DNA from: an uncultured Collinsella sp. | GTDB taxonomy: Bacteria; Actinomycetota; Coriobacteriia; Coriobacteriales; Coriobacteriaceae | Assembly: GCA_900541795.1 (NCBI GenBank) | Contig: UQLC01000002.1 | Span: 90,109-154,108, forward strand | Reading direction: 5' to 3' | Length of the DNA: 64,000 bases | Shown: one piece after another, positions 27,132-34,582 of the stretch | How positions within the stretch are numbered: the stretch's first letter is position 1 | Layout of the letters: the number at the start of each line of letters is the position of its first letter | The notes under the pieces: generated by a model | Databases searched by the model: none | What the model saw: only the letters and a program-made list of their open reading frames with translations | What the model was told of the DNA's origin: nothing | Translations under genes and position numbers: made by a program

Positions 27132-27905
27132 ATGCTGCTCGCTATCGATATGGGAAACACGCAGACGGCCATGGGCCTGTTTGACGGAGACGAGCTGGTG
27201 CAGTCGTGGCGTATGCCCACCGACCGCTCCTATACCGCCGACGAGATCCACGTGCGCCTGATGGGTTTCTTTAAGATGTACGGCCTTTCGCTCGATGCGG
27301 TCGACGCAATCGCCTTTGCGGGCGTGGTGCCGCAGCTCTCGCGCGAGTGGCACGCCGTGGCCGACCGCATTGCCGCGGACGCCATCGTCATCGGGCCGCA
27401 GACGGCCGCGGTGACCAAGCTGCGCGCGGCGCGCCCCCAGGCCGTAGGTGCCGATCGCGTCGCCAACGCCGTTGCGGCCGAGACTTTCTACGGCGCGCCG
27501 GCAATCGTGGTGGACTTTGGCACCGCGACCAATATCGACGTCATCGATGAGGACGGTTATTACATTGGCGGAGCGATCGCGCCGGGCATCCGCATCTCCA
27601 TGGACGCGCTTGCCGCCCGTGCCGCCAAGCTCGCCAGCGTGCCGCTCGAGGCGCCCGAGCACGCCATCGGCCGCGATACCGAGGAGTGCATCAAGGTCGG
27701 CGCCGTAACGGGCGCCGCCGCCATGGCTGAGGGCCTGGTCGCGCGCATGAAGCGCGAGCTGGGCCGCGAGGATGCCACCGTTATCGCCACGGGCGGTCTC
27801 GCCAGCATCGTCGCCGATTCGACCGATGCCTTCGACGTGGTCGACGGACAGCTCACCATCAAGGGTATCTGCGAAATCTACCGCCGCATGCAGGAGCTGG
27901 GATAG
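27132..27905 (+). CDS. coaX: Type III pantothenate kinase
   Basis: A 257-residue kinase of the acetate-kinase/Hsp70 fold that phosphorylates pantothenate, the first step of coenzyme A synthesis. The N-terminal phosphate motif DMGNTQT (residues 6-12), GADRVANAVAA and VVDFGTATNIDVID are all family hallmarks. Length is normal. I chose ATG 27132 over the ATG at 27111 because GGGAG lies five bases before it and the protein then begins at the conserved LLAIDMGNT strand. Confidence 0.95.
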   Translation: MLLAIDMGNTQTAMGLFDGDELVQSWRMPTDRSYTADEIHVRLMGFFKMYGLSLDAVDAIAFAGVVPQLSREWHAVADRIAADAIVIGPQTAAVTKLRAARPQAVGADRVANAVAAETFYGAPAIVVDFGTATNIDVIDEDGYYIGGAIAPGIRISMDALAARAAKLASVPLEAPEHAIGRDTEECIKVGAVTGAAAMAEGLVARMKRELGREDATVIATGGLASIVADSTDAFDVVDGQLTIKGICEIYRRMQELG

Positions 27906-27959
27906 GACAGGGGCTTAAGTCGAGCACGAGCGCGAGCGGCGAACTAGGCAACGCATCGG

Positions 27960-28004
27960 CCCTATTCCTCAAAATCGAAAGATTTTCAGTTTTGAGGAAT
28001 AGGG
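27960..28004. repeat. 45-bp palindrome downstream of the DUF4143 ATPase gene (copy 1)
   Basis: CCCTATTCCTCAAAA and TTTTGAGGAATAGGG form the ends of a hairpin around an A/T-rich middle. It ends seven bases before the stop of the minus-strand ATPase gene. Two near-identical copies lie on the other side of that gene. Confidence 0.75.
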
Positions 28005-28011
28005 CTTTCTG

Positions 28012-29208
28012 CTAGGCCTCGTCGCACAGCCACCTCGCCAGGTCCACGATCTGCACCCCATTGCGGTCCGTGGCCTCGTGATGCGTGCGGGCGAGAATCA
28101 TCTTGGGGTACGCGTCGCCAATGCTCAGCAGTGGTGAAATCTCGCGTTCAAATGTCTTATCCGAGCTGATGTCGTCGCTCACCTGAATGTAGAGCTTCTC
28201 GCTTCGCTTGATTGCTACAAAGTCTATTTCCTTTTTATAGAGCACGCCGACGTATACCTCGTATCCGCGGCGCAGCAGCTCGATTGCCACCATGTTCTCG
28301 TATACGCGTCCCCAATCCATATCACGTGTACCGAGCAGCGCGTATTTGAACGCGTGGTCTGCCAGGTAATACTTCTCGCCGCTCTTAAGGTATTTTTTGC
28401 CGCGGATGTCGTACCGACGAACTTTATAGAAGGCAAACGCATCGCACAGGCACCCCATGTACGTGCCGACCGTCTTGTTCGTTATCTTTAGCCCATCCGC
28501 GTTCAAAATATCCGTAATGTTACGTGCCGACGTTATGTTGGATACGTTGTCCATCATGTAATCGGCAATGCGCAGCAGCGCCGATTCGTTTCTCACGTTA
28601 TGCCGCTGCACGATATCTCTCACGATGAGCGTTTTGAAGACATTGGAGAGATATTGATAACGCTGCTCCTGCAGTGGATAAGGGTAGGAGCCGGACATAC
28701 CGCCGGTTCTCGCGTACTCATCGAAGTCGCGGTCGACCTCGCCCTCGTCGCCATAGAGTCGATACTCCTCAAACGAGAATGGGAAAACCTCGATCTCAAA
28801 CGTACGCCCCGTAAAGAGCGTCGACAGATCGCTCGACAGCAAAAAGGCATTCGATCCGGTAATGAATATGTCGTACTGCTCGGATGCGTGGAGGCTGTTG
28901 ATCGCACGCTCAAAACCGTCGCACATCTGAACTTCATCGATAAGCAGAAAGTTTTGTTTGCCGGACACTCGATGCTCTTTTACATAGGCGAGCAGCGCGT
29001 GATACTCGAGCAGATTCTCGAACTCATCGAGGTTGTAGTTGATATGGATGACATTCGAATTGGACAGATTTGCCTCCACGTAATCGCGGAGGGCCTCGAG
29101 CAATTTTGATTTACCGCTACGACGGATGCCCGTGATGACCTTGATGTCCGGCACGCCAATAAGGCTCGTCAACGTGTCCATATATGACGTTCTATTGATG
29201 AGTTTCAT
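28012..29208 (-). CDS. AAA-family ATPase with DUF4143 domain
   Basis: A 398-residue protein. The N-terminal AAA_14 ATPase domain has Walker A GIRRSGKSK (residues 27-35) and Walker B FLLIDEVQ (D91, E92). The C-terminal DUF4143 domain (about 200-390) includes the YYLADHAFKYALLG segment, ENMVAIELLRRGYEVYVG and a KEIDFVA motif of the restriction-endonuclease-like fold. Such proteins are very common in multiple copies in gut anaerobes and archaea; their role is not established. GC content is visibly lower than that of the flanking genes. It stands between palindromes of one family (27960-28004, 29235-29275, 29320-29362), which suggests transfer as a unit. Confidence 0.85.
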   Translation of the reverse strand: MKLINRTSYMDTLTSLIGVPDIKVITGIRRSGKSKLLEALRDYVEANLSNSNVIHINYNLDEFENLLEYHALLAYVKEHRVSGKQNFLLIDEVQMCDGFERAINSLHASEQYDIFITGSNAFLLSSDLSTLFTGRTFEIEVFPFSFEEYRLYGDEGEVDRDFDEYARTGGMSGSYPYPLQEQRYQYLSNVFKTLIVRDIVQRHNVRNESALLRIADYMMDNVSNITSARNITDILNADGLKITNKTVGTYMGCLCDAFAFYKVRRYDIRGKKYLKSGEKYYLADHAFKYALLGTRDMDWGRVYENMVAIELLRRGYEVYVGVLYKKEIDFVAIKRSEKLYIQVSDDISSDKTFEREISPLLSIGDAYPKMILARTHHEATDRNGVQIVDLARWLCDEA

Positions 29209-29234
29209 TGGGGCCTCCTCGCGGTCTTTTATCG

Positions 29235-29275
29235 CTATTCCTCAAAATTGAAAAATTTTCAGTTTTGAGGAATAG
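29235..29275. repeat. 41-bp palindrome upstream of the DUF4143 ATPase gene (copy 2)
   Basis: CTATTCCTCAAAA and TTTTGAGGAATAG enclose TTGAAAAATTTTCAG. It matches the copies at 27960 and 29320 and lies 26 bases before the ATPase start codon, in its promoter or leader. Confidence 0.75.
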
Positions 29276-29319
29276 GCTCTATAGCGAATATACCTCGCGA
29301 AAGACCGAGCTGCCTTAAT

Positions 29320-29362
29320 CCTATTCCTCAAAAACGAAAATTTTTCAGTTTTGAGGAATAGG
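29320..29362. repeat. 43-bp palindrome (copy 3)
   Basis: CCTATTCCTCAAAA and TTTTGAGGAATAGG enclose ACGAAAATTTTTCAG. It is the third copy of the family and lies 44 bases from copy 2. Confidence 0.75.
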
Positions 29363-29393
29363 GCGCTGGCAACCCATTCCCCAGATAGGCGAA

Positions 29394-29421
29394 ACCCTCC
29401 CCGGCACAGGCCGAGGAGGGT
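29394..29421. terminator. Hairpin after the biotin-ligase-like gene
   Basis: ACCCTCCCCGGC / GCCGAGGAGGGT forms a stem 40 bases beyond the stop of the minus-strand gene. The T run after it is short, so termination is likely but not certain. Confidence 0.5.
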
Positions 29422-29460
29422 CTTGTTGTCATGTCTATCTTTGGGCGCGAACGCCCCGCG

Positions 29461-30162
29461 CTACAGCCCGCGAATGCGTACGGCCTCGGGCGGAAACTCC
29501 TGCTCGCCGGCATCGGTCTTAATGGTCGCTCGGCCCCAGATGTCCAGGCCTGCAAACACACCGACCGCAAGCGGCAGGCCGTTGGGCGACACCGCCGCAA
29601 CTTGGCGGCCCAGCAGCGGCACCATGTCGAAGTACTCGCCCAGCACGGGAGCCAGCGGCCCTGCGGCGCCTTGCGGCGTGTTGGCAACAACCGCCCAAGC
29701 GTCCACGCGGGCCAGCACGGCGGCGGCCAGCGTCTCGACCAGCGCTTCGTCAGCCACGTCCACACCAAGCTCGCCCAGCGCCGAACGCTCAATATCCACC
29801 GTCACGGCACCGAACATGCCCGCAGCAGCGGCACCGCCGTTCACGGCAACACGCGCGAGCGACGTCTCAAACGCAGGCGCACCGCACACGATATCGCTCG
29901 GCCACTGGATACCCACCTTACCGGCAAGGCCCAACCCCGGCGTCGAAGCCGTGCCCACGAGCGCGTCCATCATGCCCATCGCAGCCACAAACGGCAGGCC
30001 GTGGAAGGCATGCATGTTCACGTCCGGGCGCACGATCAGCGAAAACGTCAGCGAAGCATCGCCCGCGCTCCAAGCGCACCAGCCCGCGGACGCACCCTCG
30101 CGGCCCGCGTCGCGCGCGGCGTCAAGCTCGGTACCGGCGACAACAGCATTCATCTCGATCAT
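29461..30162 (-). CDS. Biotin-protein-ligase-like protein, probably degenerate
   Basis: A 233-residue protein that resembles the catalytic domain of biotin-protein ligases. SLTFSLIVRP, IQWPSDIV (usually KWPNDIV) and a VNGGAAAAG segment line up with the family. The biotin-binding GRGRxGR loop is replaced by GREGASAG, and the KWPND lysine is glutamine, so normal biotinylation is doubtful. The start follows directly on the stop of the folate fusion gene (TAG-ATG), implying coupled translation. Alternatives are a lipoate-ligase-family relative or a repurposed domain. Confidence 0.5.
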   Translation of the reverse strand: MIEMNAVVAGTELDAARDAGREGASAGWCAWSAGDASLTFSLIVRPDVNMHAFHGLPFVAAMGMMDALVGTASTPGLGLAGKVGIQWPSDIVCGAPAFETSLARVAVNGGAAAAGMFGAVTVDIERSALGELGVDVADEALVETLAAAVLARVDAWAVVANTPQGAAGPLAPVLGEYFDMVPLLGRQVAAVSPNGLPLAVGVFAGLDIWGRATIKTDAGEQEFPPEAVRIRGL

Positions 30163-31911
30163 CTACATACGCCCCAATTCGCCCACGATATGGCCCACGC
30201 GGTCCTCGGGCTCCTTGACCTCGACACCGTTGTAGCGGAAGAACCGCGGCGGGTCGTGCATCAGGTCCTCGAGCGGCACCAGCACAAAGTCGCGCTCGCC
30301 AATGAGAGGATGCGGCAGGCGCAGCTTTTTGCCGCCGTGAGTCTCGCCGTCCATCCACAGCAGGTCCAGGTCGATGGTGCGCGGACCGTTGGCCTTGGCC
30401 TTTTTGGAGCGGTCGCGCCCAAGCTCGGCCTCGATCTTCATGAGCTCGTCGAGCAGCACCAGCGGCGCCAGCTCGGTCTTGATCTCGATGACGGCGTTGG
30501 CAAACGCGTCCTGGCGCGTCTCGTAGGCCGGCTCGCTCTCGTAGATCTTGGAGGAGTTGGACACGCAGGTGAGCGGAATCTCGGCGATCATGTCGCGCGC
30601 GGCGCGGATGTTGTCGCAACGATGCCCCAAGTTGGAGCCCACGGCCACAAACGCACGGCGCGGCTGCGGCTTGGCGACGGCCCAGTAACCGTTCAGGAAC
30701 TGCGCAAAACCCGCGGCGTCGTGCACGCGCACGATGTTCGCACCGGCCTGGATGGCGCCCAGGCACACGCCAAACGTGGCGGCATCGCGCGCGGCGGCCT
30801 CGGTCACGCCCGAGACAGCGCCCACAAAACGCTTGCGCGACACGGCGCACATGAGCGGATAGCCCAGTGACGCCATCTTGGCAGTCTCACGCTGGATGAC
30901 GATGTCCTCGTTAGCCGACTTACCAAAGCCCGGGCCAGGATCGATGCAGATGCGGTCGCGCGACACGCCGGCATGGATGAGTGTGCGGGCCTGGTCGGAC
31001 AGAAAGCCCATGACGCGGCGCATGATGGGCGCCGAATCGGGCAGGGTAAAGCGGCGGAGCTGAGAGGTGGGCACGTAGGCCTCCTCGCGGCGGGCGCTGC
31101 GGCGCATCATGGCGGCCAGGCGGTCATTGGACTCCGATGCGGCCTCGGTGGCCTCGGGCGCGGCCTCGGGCGCGGGCGCGACGGTCTCGGCGGCAGCAGC
31201 CTGCTCGGCGGCCGGCGTCTCCTGCCCCAGCTCGGTTGCAGGCTCGGACGTGGGCTCCGGCTCGCCAAACGGCAGTGAGGGCTGTACCACACCGCCCGGA
31301 AGCTTGGCCTCAACCTTGGGCTCGCCCAGCAACTTGCCGCGACGGCGACGGGCCGGCTTCTCGGCCTCGCGCGCGGCCTCGGCAGCCGCTTCGCGTGCCT
31401 TCTCGGCAACAAACGCCGCAGCCGAGGTATCGAGCTGCACCGTTGCGTGCGTGCGGGCGGGCGCGGCGACCTCGCCGGCATGCATCACGATGACGCCGCA
31501 GGTGCTCGTCTTAACAAACTCGACCATCTTGGGATCGGTGAAGCCGGTCACGTCGTTGACGATCGAGGCGCCGCAGCGCACGGCCGCCTTGGCAACCGCT
31601 ACATGACGCGTGTCGATCGAGACGATGGCGCCCTCCTTGGCCAGCGCGCGCACCACGGGCAGCACGCGGCGCGCTTCCTCATCGGGGTTGACCGGGGTAA
31701 AACCAGGGCGCGTGGACTCGCCGCCCACGTCGATGATGTCGGCGCCGGCGTCGAGCATCGCCAGGCCGTACTCGATGGCGGCATCGGGGTCGAAGTGCTC
31801 TCCGCCATCGCTGAACGAATCGGGCGTCACGTTGAGGACGCCCATGATGCGCGGACGGTCAAAGCTGAGCTCGTACTTTCCGCACCGCCATGTCTTGCTG
31901 TCGTTCGCCAT
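30163..31911 (-). CDS. folP-folK: Fused dihydropteroate synthase and HPPK with a long insert
   Basis: A 582-residue folate enzyme. Residues 20-150 carry the first half of dihydropteroate synthase (GVLNVTPDSFSDGG, GGESTRPG, ASIVNDVTG, VMHAG). Residues about 160-285 are a low-complexity Ala/Glu/Pro insert with basic patches. The synthase then resumes with DPGPGFGKS, SRKRFVG and ANIVRVHD. Residues about 415-560 are 6-hydroxymethyl-dihydropterin pyrophosphokinase (AFVAVGSNLGHR, ESEPAYET, RTIDLDLLW, PHPLIGERDFVLVPL). Together they catalyse two consecutive steps of folate synthesis. ATG 31911 has AGGAGG six bases upstream. The insert lies where synthases have a loop near the active site and may be a tolerated linker. 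Confidence 0.93.
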   Translation of the reverse strand: MANDSKTWRCGKYELSFDRPRIMGVLNVTPDSFSDGGEHFDPDAAIEYGLAMLDAGADIIDVGGESTRPGFTPVNPDEEARRVLPVVRALAKEGAIVSIDTRHVAVAKAAVRCGASIVNDVTGFTDPKMVEFVKTSTCGVIVMHAGEVAAPARTHATVQLDTSAAAFVAEKAREAAAEAAREAEKPARRRRGKLLGEPKVEAKLPGGVVQPSLPFGEPEPTSEPATELGQETPAAEQAAAAETVAPAPEAAPEATEAASESNDRLAAMMRRSARREEAYVPTSQLRRFTLPDSAPIMRRVMGFLSDQARTLIHAGVSRDRICIDPGPGFGKSANEDIVIQRETAKMASLGYPLMCAVSRKRFVGAVSGVTEAAARDAATFGVCLGAIQAGANIVRVHDAAGFAQFLNGYWAVAKPQPRRAFVAVGSNLGHRCDNIRAARDMIAEIPLTCVSNSSKIYESEPAYETRQDAFANAVIEIKTELAPLVLLDELMKIEAELGRDRSKKAKANGPRTIDLDLLWMDGETHGGKKLRLPHPLIGERDFVLVPLEDLMHDPPRFFRYNGVEVKEPEDRVGHIVGELGRM

Positions 31912-32006
31912 GAACATCCTCCTAAAATGCCCACGCCGCCGAGCTTGGGGAGCTGGCGGCGGGGTCGCTTTGCACTCAGTCTTTCTATTGTATCCGCGCG
32001 CGCGGG

Positions 32007-32759
32007 CTAGAACGCAAACGCGGCCGCGATGTCGCAAGAAATCAGCAGGTCGGCATTTGCATCCTGATCGGTGGGAGCAAGGTTGCATATGGCCAGCGTA
32101 TCGCCGGTAAAGTATCGCGTAAGGCCTGCCGCCGGATACACCACGAGCGAGGTCCCGCCCACAATGAGGGCATCGGCCGCGGCGATGGCGGCAACGGCAC
32201 CGGTCAGCACATGTTCATCGAGCGGCTCTTCGTAGAGCACCACATCGGGCTTGATGCGGCCGCCGCACGCGGGGCACGCAGGCACGCCCGCGGCATCCTC
32301 GTGCTCGCGCGAGCAAATCCACTCGGCGCTATAGACCGTGCTGCACGACTGGCAATTGTTGCGATGGACCGATCCGTGCAGCTCGAACACGCGCTGTGAT
32401 TCGGCCATCTGATGCAGGCCGTCGATATTTTGCGTCACCACGGCATCAAGCTTACCGGCGCGCTCCAGCTCGGCCAGCTTGGTGTGGCAGCGGTTGGGTT
32501 TAGCGTTAAGCGCGATCATCTTGGTGCGGTAAAAGTCGAAGAACTCCGCCGGATGCGCCTCGTAAAAGCTATGCGACAGCATGGTCTCGGGCGGATAGGC
32601 AAACTGCTGGTGATACAGGCCGTCCACGCTGCGGAAATCGGGGATGCCACTTGCCGTGGAAACACCAGCGCCGCCAAAGAAGACCACGCGCTTGTGGGTG
32701 TCAAACAGATCCGCCAGCGCGGCGGAGGCCTGCCTGGGGTCCGATATTGCCTGCGCCAT
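32007..32759 (-). CDS. cobB: Sirtuin NAD-dependent protein deacylase
   Basis: A 250-residue sirtuin, full length. It has the NAD-binding GAGVSTASGIPDFR, TQNIDGLH, the catalytic H128 in ELHGS, and zinc ligands C136, C139, C162 and C165. It removes acyl groups from protein lysines using NAD and so can regulate metabolic enzymes. GGAGG is eight bases before the ATG. A hairpin with CGCCGCC / GGCGGCG arms at about 31935-31960 lies between it and the folate gene. Confidence 0.95.
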   Translation of the reverse strand: MAQAISDPRQASAALADLFDTHKRVVFFGGAGVSTASGIPDFRSVDGLYHQQFAYPPETMLSHSFYEAHPAEFFDFYRTKMIALNAKPNRCHTKLAELERAGKLDAVVTQNIDGLHQMAESQRVFELHGSVHRNNCQSCSTVYSAEWICSREHEDAAGVPACPACGGRIKPDVVLYEEPLDEHVLTGAVAAIAAADALIVGGTSLVVYPAAGLTRYFTGDTLAICNLAPTDQDANADLLISCDIAAAFAF

Positions 32760-32895
32760 ATGAGTCCTCCGTCCTTAGTTAGTCGGGCAGCGTTGAGCGA
32801 CGTCCCAGCATGCGGCCTTTAAGTCAGCATGCGCGGATCCCACCCCGCCCCTGTTGCGCTAATCTTAAGCCTGCCAACCCCGTCGAAAGGACACC

Positions 32896-33714
32896 ATGCC
32901 TCAGACTTACACCTTTGCCTCGTGGAACGTTAACGGCCTGCGCGCCGTGCTCAAAAAGGACCCGAGCTTTATCCAGATCGCGCAAGAACTCGACGTCGAT
33001 ATCCTGGCACTGCAAGAGACCAAGCTGCAAGAAGGCCAGGTTGATATTGACCTGCCCGGTTATCACCAAACCTGGAGCTACGCCGAGCGCAAGGGCTACT
33101 CGGGCACCGCGGTCTTTAGCCGCCAGGAGCCGCTGCGCGTGCTGCACGCCGACGCGCTGCTGCCCTACGCCGGCGAAGGCGAGGCGGCCGTGCTCGTCGC
33201 CCAAGCCGCAACCGAGGGCCGCGTCTGCGCGCTCGAGTTCGACAAATTCTGGTTTGTGGATGTCTACACGCCCAACGCACAAAATGAGCTCGCGCGCATC
33301 GACGTGCGTATGGCCTGGGACGATGCCTACCGCGGCTTTTTGAACGCGCTCGAGCGCGAGACCGGCAAACCCGTCGTAACCTGCGGCGACTTTAACGTGG
33401 CGCATGAGGAGATCGACCTTAAGAACCCCAAGTCCAACCGCGGCAACGCAGGCTTTTCGGACGAGGAACGCGGCAAGTTTACCGAGCTGCTCAACGCCGG
33501 CTTTACCGATACCTGGCGCGCGGCAAACCCCGACGTCGAGGGCGTCTACAGCTGGTGGAGCTATCGCTTTAATGCCCGCAAGAACAACGCCGGCTGGCGC
33601 ATCGATTACTTTCTGGTAAGCGATTCGATCGCCGCCAACGTTCGCGACACCGGCATCCGCGGCGACATCTTTGGCAGCGACCACTGCCCCGTCACCCTCA
33701 CGCTAGAGCTCTAG
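32896..33714 (+). CDS. xth: Exodeoxyribonuclease III
   Basis: A 272-residue AP endonuclease/exonuclease of the EEP fold. N11 and N13 in SWNVNGLR, E41 in LQETK, the CGDFNVAH motif and the C-terminal D262-H263 in GSDHCP are the metal and catalytic residues. It repairs abasic sites in DNA. AAAGGA precedes the ATG. It is transcribed divergently from the sirtuin gene. Confidence 0.95.
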   Translation: MPQTYTFASWNVNGLRAVLKKDPSFIQIAQELDVDILALQETKLQEGQVDIDLPGYHQTWSYAERKGYSGTAVFSRQEPLRVLHADALLPYAGEGEAAVLVAQAATEGRVCALEFDKFWFVDVYTPNAQNELARIDVRMAWDDAYRGFLNALERETGKPVVTCGDFNVAHEEIDLKNPKSNRGNAGFSDEERGKFTELLNAGFTDTWRAANPDVEGVYSWWSYRFNARKNNAGWRIDYFLVSDSIAANVRDTGIRGDIFGSDHCPVTLTLEL

Positions 33715-33778
33715 CCCCAAGTAATTCCTCTAGGGGACAGAGGAAAACAGATCATGTGACCCCTCTCCCCCTATAAGG

Positions 33779-33839
33779 TGCGGTGGAATAGTTCCTGTTT
33801 GGGCAGCAAATAGCCAAAAACGAGAACTATTCCACCGCA
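33779..33839. repeat. 61-bp inverted repeat with 17-bp arms
   Basis: TGCGGTGGAATAGTTC and GAACTATTCCACCGCA bound the element, with inner AAAAC / GTTT pairing. A GGGGACAG-containing stretch lies just before it (about 33732-33745). It lies between convergent genes and could end both transcripts, although no T run is seen. Confidence 0.6.
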
Positions 33840-33864
33840 AGTTCGTGAGGGAACGCGAAATGCC

Positions 33865-34578
33865 TTACAGCCCGTATTTCACGACGACACGGTTAATGCG
33901 GCGACACCAGGGCTTGTACAGGGCGGCCAAAAACACGCAGGTCGCAAGGCCGTGCGTAATGTCGAACGGTGCGGCGGTGGCAAGACGCGCCGTGGCGCCC
34001 GCCCACGTGAGCGGTTGAACAAAACCGATGATGTCATACGCGTTGATTACCACGCCGTATAGCAAACCCGAAGCAAAACCGTAGGTCAGTAGCGCCGGCA
34101 TGCGCACGGTTCCATCCGCACGGTCGAACGCGCCCGCATGCGCCAGCGCGCCGCCAACATAGCCAACCAGACCCCAGGCATACATCTGCCACGGCGTCCA
34201 CATGCCCTGTCCAAAAAAGAAATTGCTGGTCAGCGCCGCCAGCGCGCCAACTATAAAACCATTACGGCGGCCAAGCGTCGCCCCCGCGATAATGGCGATA
34301 GCGCTCACCGGTTTAAAGTCGGGAATGGGCCCAAACAGGATGCGCCCCGCCGCCGCCAGCGCCGCCAGCACCAGCGTGGGCATAATCTGGCGCAAACCCG
34401 GACGAGATGCCTCGTAACCCGCAAAGAACAGCGCGAGCACCAGCGCCACCACGACCAGCATGGCAAGTGCCGCCTGCTCAACGCCCGCTAGCAACGCCGC
34501 AGCCATCACCGCTGGCACCGCCAGCAGCAACGGGATCTCCAGTTTTGTAAGCAGGCGCGCGACGCGATAATCCGTCAT
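33865..34578 (-). CDS. ECF transporter substrate-binding (S) component
   Basis: A 237-residue membrane protein with about six helices. The stretch GPIPDFKPVSAIAIIAGATLG and the NFFFGQGMWTPWQM motif mark a large family of energy-coupling-factor S components. Some members (CbrT) are linked to cobalamin or its precursors, but the ligand here is not certain. I chose ATG 34578, four bases after the fused-ATPase stop. It is the last gene of a T, AA', S operon, so it probably has a dedicated energy-coupling module. Confidence 0.82.
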   Translation of the reverse strand: MTDYRVARLLTKLEIPLLLAVPAVMAAALLAGVEQAALAMLVVVALVLALFFAGYEASRPGLRQIMPTLVLAALAAAGRILFGPIPDFKPVSAIAIIAGATLGRRNGFIVGALAALTSNFFFGQGMWTPWQMYAWGLVGYVGGALAHAGAFDRADGTVRMPALLTYGFASGLLYGVVINAYDIIGFVQPLTWAGATARLATAAPFDITHGLATCVFLAALYKPWCRRINRVVVKYGL

Positions 34579-34582
34579 CCCA

